The notes: a model not told the origin generated them from the sequence alone. Numbered from the stretch's first letter, positions 37,131 to 46,520 are shown. The stretch is DNA of 64,000 nucleotides from Pseudoalteromonas shioyasakiensis (GCF_001550135.1 NZ_LRUE01000002.1:62001-126000), one strand, 5' to 3'. Numbers and translations are program-made.

Positions 37131-38705
37131 TTGATAAAACATGATTTAAATAAAACGCTAGAAGCGTTAACGGCACAATTTCCTAACGCAATTAATGGGA
37201 TTCAACGTGGTATCGAGCGAGAAGCATTAAGGATAAAACCAAGTGGTGTTATCTCACAGCAAGGTCATCCACAAGGCGTTGGTAGCGCTTTAACGAATGA
37301 TCATGTCACCACTGATTTTTCAGAATCATTATTAGAATTTATCACGCCGGTTAGTACATCTGCAGAGCAAACACTCGCGCAGCTAAAAGACTTGCAAAAG
37401 TTCACCTTATCGCAGATGGACGATGAGCTGTTATGGCCGATCAGTATGCCATGCTTTATTGAACATCAAGATGACATTGTACTCGCACAGTTTGGTGACT
37501 CAAACATTGGCCGCATGAAAACACTTTATCGTGAAGGCTTAAAGAACCGTTATGGTAGCATGATGCAGGCCATTGCCGGTGTGCATTTCAATATCTCTTT
37601 CCCAGAGAGCTTATGGCAAAGCCTGTATAGCTTAAACGGCAACCAAGGTACATTAGCTGAGTCTATTTCGAATGGCTATTTAGGGCTTATTCGTAACTTT
37701 AAGCGTGAGCTTTGGTTGATCAGCTTTTTATTTGGTGCATCACCAGCATTATGTAGTTCATTCTTACAAGGGCGCGAAACTGATTTACCATTCAAAAAGC
37801 TAGGTAAAGGTACTCTTTATTTAGAAGTGGGCACAGCACTGCGTTTGGGTAACCTTGGTTACACTAACAGTGCACAATCGTCTTTACGTGTTATGTATAA
37901 CTCACTCGAAGAATATGTAGCAGGCTTAAAAGAGGCGATTCATACACCATCAGATATTTATGGTCATATAGATGACTACACGAGTGCTGAGCCAAAGCAG
38001 TTAAATAAAAATATTCTGCAAATCGAAAACGAGTTTTACTCGCCAATTCGTCCTAAGCGCAATGCAGCATTGGGCGAAACACCAACCGATGCATTACTTC
38101 GCGGCGGTATAGAATACATCGAGGTACGTGCGCTTGATGTTAACCCGTTTAGCGAAACGGGTATCGATTTACAGCAAATTCGTTTCTTAGACGTATTCTT
38201 AACTTATTGCTTATTAAATGACTCGCCAGAAATGGATTGGCAAGAGCAAAAATTAAGCACAACTAACCTTGATGCGGTTGTCAATGAAGGTCGAGACCCA
38301 GAGCTAATGCTCAACAAGCAGGGGGAGATGGTGCGTCTAACTGATTGGGCCGAGACAATTTTTACTCAGCTATCTGAGGTTGCCCGTTACATGGATAATG
38401 CATATGGCGTGAGTTATTACAGCGAAACCATAGCTGAGCTTGCAACTTGGGTGAACAATCCAAGTAAAACTTTCTCTGGCAAATATGTTAGTGCGCTGGC
38501 AAAAGAGAACCAAGATAATGGTCATTTCGCTTTAGCACTTGCACAGCATTACAAGCAAAGCCACCTTGATGCTGATTACCAATTTTATGATCAAGCATTT
38601 TTGGCAAAGCAAGCGACTGACTCTGTACTTAGAGAGCGTGAAGTTAAAGCAGCAGACAGTGTATCTTTCACTGCATTTTTAGATGACTATTTTGCTAAAG
38701 CTTAG
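37131..38705 (+). CDS. gshA: Glutamate-cysteine ligase
   Basis: 524 residues of the gammaproteobacterial GshA family. It makes gamma-glutamylcysteine, the first and rate-limiting step of glutathione synthesis. Seen: GIQRGIEREALRI near the N-terminus, TDFSESLLEFITP, RNFKRELWLISFLFGASPALCSSF, and YIEVRALDVNPF. The start is TTG 37131 with AGGA seven bases upstream. The next in-frame ATG is about 130 residues in and would delete conserved motifs. E. coli gshA also starts with TTG, which keeps expression low. Its leader is unusually structured (see neighbouring entries). Confidence 0.95.
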   Translation: MIKHDLNKTLEALTAQFPNAINGIQRGIEREALRIKPSGVISQQGHPQGVGSALTNDHVTTDFSESLLEFITPVSTSAEQTLAQLKDLQKFTLSQMDDELLWPISMPCFIEHQDDIVLAQFGDSNIGRMKTLYREGLKNRYGSMMQAIAGVHFNISFPESLWQSLYSLNGNQGTLAESISNGYLGLIRNFKRELWLISFLFGASPALCSSFLQGRETDLPFKKLGKGTLYLEVGTALRLGNLGYTNSAQSSLRVMYNSLEEYVAGLKEAIHTPSDIYGHIDDYTSAEPKQLNKNILQIENEFYSPIRPKRNAALGETPTDALLRGGIEYIEVRALDVNPFSETGIDLQQIRFLDVFLTYCLLNDSPEMDWQEQKLSTTNLDAVVNEGRDPELMLNKQGEMVRLTDWAETIFTQLSEVARYMDNAYGVSYYSETIAELATWVNNPSKTFSGKYVSALAKENQDNGHFALALAQHYKQSHLDADYQFYDQAFLAKQATDSVLREREVKAADSVSFTAFLDDYFAKA

Positions 38706-38725
38706 TATTGTGAAGGCATAAAAAA

Positions 38726-38747
38726 ACGCAGCCTAGGGAGGCTGCGT
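38726..38747 (-). terminator. Hairpin after gshA with U-tract on the minus strand only
   Basis: ACGCAGCCT / AGGCTGCGT, 9 bp, loop AGGG. The A tract precedes it on the plus strand and no T tract follows. As an intrinsic terminator it would work only leftward, stopping antisense transcripts into gshA, or act as a 3' stabiliser of gshA mRNA. Confidence 0.5.
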
Positions 38748-38841
38748 CAAAGATTCTTCAGGGATGAAACAATGCTATACTGCTGCATTCATAAGTTCAG
38801 ACTGACCTGATGAGAAAAAGTTCAGCGAGATCCATAAAAAA

Positions 38842-39450
38842 ATGAAAAAAAGTATAATTATTTTATCGCTGGCCGCATCTTTGGCTGGTTGTGCGACGGC
38901 TCCCCCTGAGCAACCTCATGATATATGTAAGATTTTTGAAGAAAAACCTGACTGGTATCACGATGCTCGTGATGCACAAGAAAAATGGGGTTCGCCAAAA
39001 CATGTGCTAATGAGCATGATGTATCAAGAAAGCTCATTCCGCCATGATGCAGCGCCACCAATGGAATACTTCTTATGGGTAATTCCAATCGGACGTGCTA
39101 GCTCTGCATATGGCTACTCTCAAGCAAAAACCCCAACATGGTCAGATTACATTCGTGAAACAGGTAACAGCGGTGCAGACAGAGATGATTTTGATGATGC
39201 TATCGACTTTATGGCCTGGTTCGTTTACAAAACCCATAAAGTAAATGGTATATCGAAATGGGACGCCTACGCGCAGTACCTAAATTACCACGAAGGGTGG
39301 GGCGGCTATAAGCGAGGCACTTATAAAAGTAAAAAATGGCTAATGAGCGTTGCTAATAAAGTTAAACATCGAGCTAGCCGCTATGGCGCACAACTTAAAA
39401 AGTGTGAAGCCGATTTAGACAAAAACTGGTTTGAACGCTTATTTAGTTAA
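38842..39450 (+). CDS. Lipoprotein with SLT-type lytic transglycosylase-like domain
   Basis: 202 residues. The lipobox is LAGC with C17. The domain at about 50-170 shows MMYQESSFRHDA, with candidate catalytic E63, then SAYGYSQAKTPTWSDYI and YLNYHEGWGGY, the order found in Slt/EmtA-like lytic transglycosylases that cleave the MurNAc-GlcNAc bond. The family in Alteromonadales is usually annotated only as transglycosylase SLT domain-containing. The basic C-terminus (VANKVKHRASRYG) could touch peptidoglycan or membrane. Activity is inferred. It is monocistronic with its own terminator. Confidence 0.82.
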   Translation: MKKSIIILSLAASLAGCATAPPEQPHDICKIFEEKPDWYHDARDAQEKWGSPKHVLMSMMYQESSFRHDAAPPMEYFLWVIPIGRASSAYGYSQAKTPTWSDYIRETGNSGADRDDFDDAIDFMAWFVYKTHKVNGISKWDAYAQYLNYHEGWGGYKRGTYKSKKWLMSVANKVKHRASRYGAQLKKCEADLDKNWFERLFS

Positions 39451-39461
39451 TGCATAAATAG

Positions 39462-39489
39462 AAAGCCCGCATCAATTAGCGGGCTTTTT
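39462..39489 (+). terminator. Terminator after the SLT lipoprotein gene
   Basis: AAAGCCCGC / GCGGGCTTT, 9 bp, with an eight-base loop and a five-T tail (39485-39489). It also lies just after the original end of the convergent mscS frame (39495). Confidence 0.85.
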
Positions 39490-39494
39490 GTTAG

Positions 39495-39581
39495 TTATTT
39501 ACCAGGAAACTGGTGAATATGGACATCCCTTTGCGGGAATGGAATCGTGATATCAGCAGCGTCAAAGGCAATTTTAACGCG
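39495..39581 (-). pseudogene. Detached C-terminal tail of mscS beyond an in-frame stop
   Basis: Reading straight on from the mscS TAA (39584-39582) in the same frame gives 28 sense codons. They encode RVKIAFDAADITIPFPQRDV followed by HIHQFPGK and a second TAA at 39497-39495. This is clearly the end of an MscS protein (compare [23 protein letters not shown] of E. coli). The stop stands where the family has glutamate, so a single G-to-T change (GAA to TAA) explains it. Confidence 0.8.
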
Positions 39582-40334
39582 TTAGTATAAGCCAAAATAC
39601 ACTGGCCAGTAGTTATCAGACTCAACCCACGCCCATACCAACATGCCAATATGGCTTTCACCGTGCTGGCTAACATGAACCGATGGTTTTTTATCTTCTA
39701 TATCTTTTAGTATCAAATCATAGTCATTAAGCACGCTCATAAGCACATCACGGGCTTTATGAACATTATCGCCATAACTAATGCCAAATTCGATAGCTAC
39801 GCGGTGTGTTGGCTCTGAAAACTTATTCTTAACGCAGCCATTTGAGAGCGTGCCATTTGGGATAATGATTTTTTCATTGTCGTAGGTGAGTAAAACAGTG
39901 ACAAAAATTTGTATCTCAACAACTGTACCCATGTAGCCTTGCGCTTCGATTACATCGCCAACTTTAAAAGGCTTAAAGAACAGAATAAGCACGCCACCTG
40001 CAAAGTTAGCAAGGCTACCTTGAAGTGCCATGCCGACCGCAAGGCCAGCAGCACCCAGCATTGCGATAAACGACGTAGTTTCTATACCAATCATAGAAGC
40101 AACAGATATCAGCAACAGTACTTTTAAAATGACTGAGATAAAGGAGACTAAAAAGTGCGTAAGGCCAACTTCGAACTTGACCTTATTCATTGATTTTTCG
40201 GCCATATTGGCAATTCTACCAATTAACCACCAACCTATGATCAAGACCAGTATTGCGAGGATAAACTTTGGCCCGTAAAGCATCAGCAATTCGATAGCTT
40301 GGTTATAGATTTTTTCGATTGATATTTCGTCCAT
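39582..40334 (-). CDS. mscS: Small-conductance mechanosensitive channel MscS, C-terminally truncated
   Basis: 250 residues from ATG 40334 (AAGGGA upstream). The longer frame to 40454 adds 40 residues without family character. Three membrane helices: about 15-45, 58-80, and the pore helix near 90-120 (GAAGLAVGMALQGSLANFAGGVLILFF, with the glycine/alanine pattern of MscS TM3). Then the beta domain (FKVGDVIEAQGYMGTVVEIQIFVTVLLTYDNEKIIIPNGTL) and most of the alpha/beta domain. The protein stops at YFGLY, before the final 28 residues that normally build the last strand and small beta barrel of the heptamer cage. Function may be reduced. Read-through or assembly error are alternatives. Confidence 0.85.
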   Translation of the reverse strand: MDEISIEKIYNQAIELLMLYGPKFILAILVLIIGWWLIGRIANMAEKSMNKVKFEVGLTHFLVSFISVILKVLLLISVASMIGIETTSFIAMLGAAGLAVGMALQGSLANFAGGVLILFFKPFKVGDVIEAQGYMGTVVEIQIFVTVLLTYDNEKIIIPNGTLSNGCVKNKFSEPTHRVAIEFGISYGDNVHKARDVLMSVLNDYDLILKDIEDKKPSVHVSQHGESHIGMLVWAWVESDNYWPVYFGLY

Positions 40335-40452
40335 TATTTTCCCTTTTATATCAATATATGCAAAAGGAAATAATAGTAGAGGAATTCGTGTTTGGTTGTG
40401 CGGGATAGCTAATAAAATGTGAATCTTCAGAGGTAATTCAGCTGTAAGTAAC

Positions 40453-40480
40453 AAAAAAGGAGTAGCAAGCTACTCCTTTT
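40453..40480 (-). terminator. Terminator of the corB transcription unit
   Basis: AAAAGGAGTAG / CTACTCCTTTT stem with a CAAG loop and A's on the left, giving a U-tail on the minus strand just after the corB stop. Confidence 0.85.
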
Positions 40481-40499
40481 GTTTAGGTGGTGTAGAAAA

Positions 40500-41768
40500 T
40501 TATTCTGTACGTTTACTTGGAATAACTTTAACTAACTTAACCATGTTTTCTTTTATCTCGATAACTTCAATAGGGTAGCCGGCTATACGCAAACTTAGGT
40601 TTGAGTCTGGGATGTCCTCTAAGTATTCAACAATTAAACCACTTAGCGTTTTCGGGCCATCAATCGGTAGCTCCCAACCCATTTCTTTATTTAAATCACG
40701 AATATTGGCACCGCCATCAACAAGTACTGAGCCATCATCTTGCTCTGTTACTTCTTCACTAGGTGTACGCGTTTGCGTTGTAGTGAAATCACCCACTACT
40801 TCTTCAAGAATATCTTCAAGGGTTACTAGACCTTGAATATCACCATATTCATCAACAACTAAGCCAATACGCTCTTTTGATTGCTGAAACTTAAGTAGTT
40901 GCGTGTTCAGTGATGTGCCTTCAGGAATAAAGTAAATTTCACGTACCGCACGCAGTAGTGATGGTTTATCAAACTGCTCTTTAGTTAATAGGCGCAGTGC
41001 ATCACGTGAGTGAATAAAGCCAACAGCATCATCAATTTGGTCACGATACAACAGTACGCGGGTGTGCTGTGCATGAGTAAGTTGGCGACTGATAAGCTTC
41101 CAATCGTCATTGATATCAATAGCAACAATTTCGTTGCGTGGGATCATGATATCTTCAACAGTGACTTGCTCTAAATCTAAAATTGAAGTCAGCATGCTTT
41201 GGTGGCGAGCAGGTAACAGTGCACCTGATTCGTTCACCACAGTTTTTAGTTCTTCTTTACTTAAGCTGTGCTCTTCAATTTGTGCTGTAGTAATACCAAA
41301 CAAGCGTAACATGCCGTTGGTCATCCAGTTTACAATAACCACAAACGGGAAAAGGATTTTCAATAGGCCTTTGAGCACAATTGAGCTTGGAAAAGCAACC
41401 TTCTCTGGGTAGAGCGCAGCAAGTGTTTTTGGCGTTACTTCGGCAAAGATTAAAACAACCAGCGTTAGCGCGCCGGTTGCAATAGCGATACCGAGATCAC
41501 CATACAAACGAATACCAATAATCGTTGCAACCTGTGCTGCAGCGATATTTACAAGGTTATTACCAATTAAGATCAGACCAATGAGTCTGTCAGGGCGACT
41601 TAATAGTTTGCTGACGCGCTTCGCTGCACGATGATCTTCTTTAGCAAGATGACGCAGGCGAATACGGTTGATTGACATAATTCCAGTTTCAGAACCAGAA
41701 AAATAAGCAGAAATAAGTATCAATAATCCCAATATAATAAACAGGGTACTAGTCGATATGTCGTCCAA
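40500..41768 (-). CDS. corB: CNNM/CBS-domain magnesium/cobalt efflux family protein, CorB (YfjD) type
   Basis: 422 residues. The N-terminal CNNM (DUF21) membrane domain has about three helices with ISAYFSGSETGIMSINRIRLRHL and the GLILIGNNLVNIAAAQVAT segment. A CBS pair spans about 195-320 (ILDLEQVTVEDIMIPRNEIVAIDIN, VVDEYGDIQGLVTLEDILEEVVGDF), and a CorC_HlyC C-terminal domain follows. It probably exports Mg2+ under ATP/Mg control through the CBS module. The start is TTG 41768 with AAGGA seven bases upstream. It is near ypjD on the same strand, an order conserved with E. coli. Confidence 0.92.
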   Translation of the reverse strand: MDDISTSTLFIILGLLILISAYFSGSETGIMSINRIRLRHLAKEDHRAAKRVSKLLSRPDRLIGLILIGNNLVNIAAAQVATIIGIRLYGDLGIAIATGALTLVVLIFAEVTPKTLAALYPEKVAFPSSIVLKGLLKILFPFVVIVNWMTNGMLRLFGITTAQIEEHSLSKEELKTVVNESGALLPARHQSMLTSILDLEQVTVEDIMIPRNEIVAIDINDDWKLISRQLTHAQHTRVLLYRDQIDDAVGFIHSRDALRLLTKEQFDKPSLLRAVREIYFIPEGTSLNTQLLKFQQSKERIGLVVDEYGDIQGLVTLEDILEEVVGDFTTTQTRTPSEEVTEQDDGSVLVDGGANIRDLNKEMGWELPIDGPKTLSGLIVEYLEDIPDSNLSLRIAGYPIEVIEIKENMVKLVKVIPSKRTE

Positions 41769-41829
41769 GGATGGATCCTTTTTTTATAAATCAGTGCATA
41801 TTAAGCTAGAGACAGCTTGCTGAGTCAAG

Positions 41830-42633
41830 TTAAAACTTATTTAGAACCACTTCTTGGATGAAACGGCTGCCAAAATAAGCAAGTGACAAGATAAAAGCGG
41901 CTATCATGATCGAAAATACCACAGGCTTACCACGCCAGCCTTGGCGTAAGTGACCTACAGTGACCACAGTGAAAATTAGCCAAGCAATTAACGATAAAAC
42001 CGTTTTGTGGATAAACTCACTGGCAAACATTCCCTCTAAGAAGATGAATCCAGAAAGGAGAGCAAAGGTCAGTAAGACAGTACCCAGCGTGAGTAATTGA
42101 TAAAGCTGACGCTCAACCACCATTAAAGGAGGGAGGTGGCTATGAACAATTGCCAAGTCTTTGCGTTTTAGGCGTTTATCAATAAAGTAGAACTGTACAG
42201 CATAGAGTGTTGAGATTATCAAAACACAATAGGCTAGCAGTGATAAGGATATGTGAGTAACTAAACCAAGTTCAACATCGATTGATTGTAAAATCACATG
42301 ATGCGGTATAAACAAGCTGGCAAGGGTCAGTAAGGCTGCAAAACCATAAACAACTGGCAGCAATAAAGTTGCGGGGAATTTGAGAGACACAGCAGTTACC
42401 GACACCACAATGACCCAACAGGTTAATAAGGCAACGTTGACGATACTTAAATCTTGGCCGTCAGCACGAAAAACTGAATTAACCAGTAATAGCATATGAG
42501 CAAGGATAGCCACAGTGCTAAGAATGACTGTGAGTTTTTGGCTTGGACCTTGTTTGTGGAAAAGGCGTGATAGCACATGTGACGTTGCTAACACATAAAA
42601 CAAACTAGCAATAATAGTTAAACTAATAATCAT
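41830..42633 (-). CDS. ypjD: Inner-membrane protein YpjD, cytochrome c assembly (CcsA/CcmC) superfamily
   Basis: 267 residues from ATG 42633. An in-frame extension to 42744 lacks the expected pattern. Eight hydrophobic helices are predicted, with LGLVTHISLSLLAYCVLIISTLYAVQFY and SGFIFLEGMFASEFIHKTVLSLIAWLIF resembling the CcmC/CcsA core. The tryptophan-rich WWD haem motif is not evident, so haem handling is uncertain. E. coli YpjD sits beside YfjD/CorB and is linked to its transport function. The same adjacency is seen here, and the gene is divergent from ffh. Confidence 0.86.
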   Translation of the reverse strand: MIISLTIIASLFYVLATSHVLSRLFHKQGPSQKLTVILSTVAILAHMLLLVNSVFRADGQDLSIVNVALLTCWVIVVSVTAVSLKFPATLLLPVVYGFAALLTLASLFIPHHVILQSIDVELGLVTHISLSLLAYCVLIISTLYAVQFYFIDKRLKRKDLAIVHSHLPPLMVVERQLYQLLTLGTVLLTFALLSGFIFLEGMFASEFIHKTVLSLIAWLIFTVVTVGHLRQGWRGKPVVFSIMIAAFILSLAYFGSRFIQEVVLNKF

Positions 42634-42876
42634 CGTGTTTTGGCCACTTAATTTATATCGATAAATCCTTGTCTCTTTGATGCCATTGTATTTTATAGCA
42701 AGGCAAAAGCATAGAGTTTGTAAAAAGAAACTCAAACTGCACACTTGAACACTGTATTGTCGACCACCATTTACGGTATACTGCTAGGAATTAAATTTTA
42801 ATATTGCCTGTATTGTCGCCAAACTTGTTTGATTTATGTACATTGCAGGTGCAACACGTTTTATCGGAACCTTTAC

Positions 42877-44253
42877 ATGTTTGAGAATCTCCAAGAACGC
42901 TTAGGTAAAACCTTAAAAAATATCAGTGGCCGCGGACGCCTAACTGAAGACAATATAAAAGATACATTACGCGAAGTCCGCATGGCATTTTTGGAAGCGG
43001 ACGTTGCATTACCTGTTGTTCGTGAGTTCGTTAAGCAAGTTAAAGAACGCGCTGTAGGTGTTGAAGTAACAAAAAGCTTAAGCCCAGGCCAAGTCTTCAT
43101 TAAGATTGTTCGTGAAGAACTTGAAAAAGCCATGGGTGAAGCTAACGAAGAGCTAAGCCTTAATGCACAGCCGCCAGCGGTCGTAATGATGGCGGGTTTA
43201 CAAGGTGCTGGTAAAACGACCAGTGTTGGTAAACTAGCTAAATTCTTAAAAGAGCGTAAAAAGAAATCTGTATTAGTTGTGAGTGCCGACGTTTACCGTC
43301 CGGCAGCAATCAAACAGCTTGAAACACTGGCTGATGAAGTGGGTGTTGAGTTCTTCCCAAGTGACATTTCACAAAAGCCGGTTGATATCGCAAACAATGC
43401 GATTTCGCACGCGAAGAAGAAATTCATTGATGTGGTATTAGTTGATACCGCAGGTCGTTTACACGTCGATAACGACATGATGGACGAGATCAAAGCACTT
43501 CACAGTGCGATTAACCCAATCGAAACCTTATTCGTTGTTGATGCGATGACAGGTCAAGATGCGGCAAACACTGCAAAAGCATTTGATGAGGCGCTTCCTC
43601 TAAGTGGTGTGATCTTAACTAAGACCGATGGTGATGCCCGTGGTGGTGCTGCATTATCGATTCGTCATATTACCGGTAAGCCAATTAAGTTTATGGGTGT
43701 GGGTGAGCGCACTGATGCCCTTGAACCATTCCACCCTGACCGTATTGCTTCTCGTATCCTAGGTATGGGTGATGTACTTTCATTAATCGAAGAAGTCGAA
43801 ATGAAAGTAGATAAAGAGAAAGCTGCTAAAGTTGCCGAAAAAGTATTTAAAGGTGATGGCTTCACATTAGATGACTTTGCTGAGCAACTTCGTCAGATGA
43901 AGAACATGGGCGGTATGATGTCGATGCTTGATAAGCTGCCAGGCATGCAAAACCTACCAGACGCTGTAAAAGGCCAGATGGGTGATAAAACTTTCGTACA
44001 AATGGAAGCTATCATCAACTCTATGACGCCAAAAGAGCGTGCTCGCCCAGAAATCATCAAAGGCTCGCGTAAAAAACGTATTGCAGCAGGTTCTGGCACT
44101 CAGGTGCAAGAAATCAATAAACTGCTTAAGCAATTTACGCAAATGCAGAAGATGATGAAGAAGATGAAAGGCAAAGGTGGCATGAAGAAAATGATGCGCG
44201 GCATGAAAGGCATGTTACCACCAGGTATGATGGGTGGCGGCCCTAAATTTTAA
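42877..44253 (+). CDS. ffh: Signal recognition particle protein Ffh
   Basis: 458 residues from ATG 42877. The frame is open upstream to 42829 but the family begins MFENLQERL. The four-helix N domain spans 1-90. The GTPase G domain has the P-loop GLQGAGKTTSVGKL (107-120), DTAGRLHVD and TKTDGDARGG. The methionine-rich M domain spans about 325-458 (MKNMGGMMSMLDKLPGM, QMQKMMKKMKGKGGMKK), which binds 4.5S RNA and signal sequences. It directs inner-membrane proteins to FtsY and SecYEG. Confidence 0.97.
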   Translation: MFENLQERLGKTLKNISGRGRLTEDNIKDTLREVRMAFLEADVALPVVREFVKQVKERAVGVEVTKSLSPGQVFIKIVREELEKAMGEANEELSLNAQPPAVVMMAGLQGAGKTTSVGKLAKFLKERKKKSVLVVSADVYRPAAIKQLETLADEVGVEFFPSDISQKPVDIANNAISHAKKKFIDVVLVDTAGRLHVDNDMMDEIKALHSAINPIETLFVVDAMTGQDAANTAKAFDEALPLSGVILTKTDGDARGGAALSIRHITGKPIKFMGVGERTDALEPFHPDRIASRILGMGDVLSLIEEVEMKVDKEKAAKVAEKVFKGDGFTLDDFAEQLRQMKNMGGMMSMLDKLPGMQNLPDAVKGQMGDKTFVQMEAIINSMTPKERARPEIIKGSRKKRIAAGSGTQVQEINKLLKQFTQMQKMMKKMKGKGGMKKMMRGMKGMLPPGMMGGGPKF

Positions 44254-44275
44254 TAGTGCTGTTTATTAAGTGTAT

Positions 44276-44302
44276 AAAAAGGAGCATACAGCTCCTTTTT
44301 TT
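44276..44302 (+). terminator. Terminator after ffh
   Basis: AAAAAGGAGC / GCTCCTTTTT with a five-base loop and seven T. It separates ffh from the rpsP operon, which therefore needs its own promoter. Confidence 0.9.
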
Positions 44303-44397
44303 GTAGATAATTTATGCGTAGTTGTTAGCTGCATGTAAGATTTAAAGCCCAGATCAGTGTTTAATCAACTAAACTTACATTTTGCAGCAGTTCTTAC

Positions 44398-44425
44398 TTG
44401 CAATGTTGCAAAAAACTCGTACAAT
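44398..44425 (+). promoter_or_regulatory. Promoter of the rpsP-rimM-trmD-rplS operon
   Basis: TTGCAA (44398-44403), 16 bp, TACAAT (44420-44425). The transcript would begin near 44432, within or just after a TTCCCC...GGGGAG inverted repeat (44425-44449). It runs about 60 nt to the rpsP start at 44494. Confidence 0.65.
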
Positions 44426-44493
44426 TCCCCAGCTTCCCGTATTGGGGAGTAAATCTTATTAATGAAAACAGTCAATCTAATGTAGAGGACGGT

Positions 44494-44742
44494 ATGGTAA
44501 CTATTCGTTTGCAACGTGGTGGCGCTAAAAAACGCCCTTTCTATCAAATTGTGGTTGCGGATAGCCGTTTCTCGCGTGACGGTCGCTTCATCGAGAAAGT
44601 AGGTTTCTTTAACCCAATCGCTTCTGGTCAGGAAGAAAAAGTACGTTTAGATTTATCTCGTGTTGATCACTGGGTAGGTCAAGGCGCATCTCTTTCAGAT
44701 CGCGTAGCTAAGTTAGTTAAAGACGCTCGTAAAGCGGCTTAA
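44494..44742 (+). CDS. rpsP: 30S ribosomal protein S16
   Basis: 82 residues from ATG 44494 (TAGAGGACGGT upstream), giving the standard [42 protein letters not shown] frame extension to 44398 runs through the promoter and is rejected. It binds 16S rRNA during 30S assembly. It is the first gene of the classical rpsP-rimM-trmD-rplS operon, which couples ribosomal proteins with RNA-modifying and maturation enzymes. Confidence 0.97.
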   Translation: MVTIRLQRGGAKKRPFYQIVVADSRFSRDGRFIEKVGFFNPIASGQEEKVRLDLSRVDHWVGQGASLSDRVAKLVKDARKAA

Positions 44743-44759
44743 TAGGCGTAAGAGTAACC

Positions 44760-45293
44760 ATGAGTCAAGAGAACACCTCGTATATTACAGTAGGAAAGCT
44801 CGGTGCCCCGTATGGTATAAAGGGCTGGCTTAAGGTGCATTCATTTACTGATGATCCCGAAGGGATCTTCGATTTCAGCCCATGGTTGATAGGGCAACAA
44901 GGTAAATGGCAGACCTTAGAAGTGGTCGACTGGCGTCGCCACAACAAAGGCTTTATCGCTAAAGTTGCGCAAGTAAACGACCGAGACGAAGCAATGGCTT
45001 TAACCAATGCAGAAATCTCAGTAGATGCAGCGCAGCTACCAGAATTACCGCAAGGTGAATTCTATTGGCGAGATCTGATCGGCATGTCTGTTATAACTGA
45101 TAAAGGTTATAACTTAGGCACTGTTGATGACCTAATGGAGACAGGGTCAAATGACGTTTTGGTTGTGAAAGCAAACAAAAAAGATGCATTTGGCCAAGCA
45201 GAGCGTTTAATTCCTTTCTTAACAGATTCTGTTATTAAAGAAGTTAAACATGATGCAAGAGAAATTACCGTAGACTGGGACCCAGGGTTTTAA
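44760..45293 (+). CDS. rimM: Ribosome maturation factor RimM
   Basis: 177 residues. The N-terminal RimM domain begins [30 protein letters not shown]. The C-terminal PRC barrel includes [36 protein letters not shown] and [15 protein letters not shown]. It binds S19 and helps mature the 30S head. The stop overlaps the trmD start (TAATG), so the two are probably coupled. Confidence 0.96.
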   Translation: MSQENTSYITVGKLGAPYGIKGWLKVHSFTDDPEGIFDFSPWLIGQQGKWQTLEVVDWRRHNKGFIAKVAQVNDRDEAMALTNAEISVDAAQLPELPQGEFYWRDLIGMSVITDKGYNLGTVDDLMETGSNDVLVVKANKKDAFGQAERLIPFLTDSVIKEVKHDAREITVDWDPGF

Positions 45294-46060
45294 TGTCACA
45301 AACGAGTTCGCTATGGGTAGGGGTGATAAGCCTTTTCCCGGACATGTTTGATGCGATTACCACCCAAGGGGTAACAGGTCGCGCAGTTAAAAATGGTCTA
45401 ATCGACTTTAACTGTTGGAACCCACGTGACTATGCTACTGATAAGCATAGAACGGTGGATGATCGTCCTTACGGGGGCGGTCCTGGCATGTTAATGATGG
45501 TTGAACCATTGAAACAAGCTATCCTTGACGCTAAAAAAGCGGCAGGTGATGGTGCAAAAGTAATTTATATGTCACCGCAAGGGCGCAAATTAGATCAGCA
45601 AGGTGCAAGCGAGCTTGCACAATCAGAAAAGCTGATTTTAATTGCAGGTCGCTATGAAGGTATAGATGAGCGAATTATAGAATCATACGTTGACGAAGAA
45701 TGGTCAATTGGTGATTTTATTTTAAGTGGTGGTGAGCTACCCGCGATGACGCTAATTGATGCAGTAGCACGATTAGTACCAGGGGTGTTAGGTCATAACC
45801 AGTCAGCTGAGCAGGATTCATTTTCGAATGGCTTGCTTGATTGTCCTCACTATACACGGCCAGAGACATTGGATGATAAACAGGTGCCTGCTGTATTACT
45901 CAGCGGAAACCACCAAGAAATCGCTAAGTGGCGCACAAAGCAATCACTTGGTAGAACTTGGCTTCGTCGTCCTGACTTGTTGCATAACCTAGCTCTGACT
46001 GAGGAGCAAGCGGCACTCCTTGCTGAATTTCAGCAAGAGTACCAACAAGCTTGTGGCTAG
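45293..46060 (+). CDS. trmD: tRNA (guanine(37)-N1)-methyltransferase
   Basis: 255 residues of the SPOUT knotted methyltransferases. It makes m1G37, which prevents +1 frameshifting. Seen: [71 protein letters not shown] (the SAM-binding trefoil knot), and a C-terminal helical domain. Length is as in E. coli (255). Confidence 0.97.
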   Translation: MSQTSSLWVGVISLFPDMFDAITTQGVTGRAVKNGLIDFNCWNPRDYATDKHRTVDDRPYGGGPGMLMMVEPLKQAILDAKKAAGDGAKVIYMSPQGRKLDQQGASELAQSEKLILIAGRYEGIDERIIESYVDEEWSIGDFILSGGELPAMTLIDAVARLVPGVLGHNQSAEQDSFSNGLLDCPHYTRPETLDDKQVPAVLLSGNHQEIAKWRTKQSLGRTWLRRPDLLHNLALTEEQAALLAEFQQEYQQACG

Positions 46061-46093
46061 AAGACAGTTACACCTAGGAAAGTGAGAAATATA

Positions 46094-46453
46094 ATGGCAA
46101 AAGTAAACCAAAATATTATTAAAGCGCTTGAAGAAGAGCAGCTTAAAACAGACGTACCAGCATTCGGCGCTGGTGATACAGTAGTTGTACAGGTACGTGT
46201 AAAAGAAGGTAACAAAGAGCGTCTACAGGCCTTTGAAGGTGTTGTAATCGCTAAGCGTAATCGTGGTCTTCACTCAGCATTCACAGTTCGTAAAATCTCG
46301 AGCGGTGAAGGTGTTGAGCGTGTATTCCAAACGCACAGCCCTCTTATCGATAGTATCTCAGTTAAACGTCGCGGTGCAGTTCGCCGTGCGAAACTTTACT
46401 ATCTACGTGAGCGTTCTGGTAAATCTGCACGTATTAGAGAAAAACTTAACTAA
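46094..46453 (+). CDS. rplS: 50S ribosomal protein L19
   Basis: 119 residues from ATG 46094. A GTG at 46082 would add MRNI and is disfavoured. [46 protein letters not shown] is the L19 core, and the C-terminus [19 protein letters not shown] is complete. It lies at the 30S-50S interface. It is the last gene of the operon, with a strong terminator. Confidence 0.97.
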   Translation: MAKVNQNIIKALEEEQLKTDVPAFGAGDTVVVQVRVKEGNKERLQAFEGVVIAKRNRGLHSAFTVRKISSGEGVERVFQTHSPLIDSISVKRRGAVRRAKLYYLRERSGKSARIREKLN

Positions 46454-46478
46454 TACGCGCTGTTTTACAACGCAAAAT

Positions 46479-46520
46479 AAAACGGGTTGCAGCCTTAGGT
46501 TGCAACCCGTTTTGGTTTTT
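46479..46520 (+). terminator. Terminator of the rpsP-rplS operon
   Basis: AAAACGGGTTGCA / TGCAACCCGTTTT, 13-bp stem with a nine-base loop, followed by GG and T5. Confidence 0.88.

Noticed and set aside
36942..37142. Open minus-strand frame of 66 codons upstream of gshA
   Set aside because: Irregular composition, no Shine-Dalgarno, no family pattern, and it overlaps the structured gshA leader and its start.
39491..39676. Separate small gene on the minus strand after mscS
   Set aside because: It is a shifted-frame shadow of the mscS end; the mscS frame itself continues with clear MscS sequence after the stop codon.
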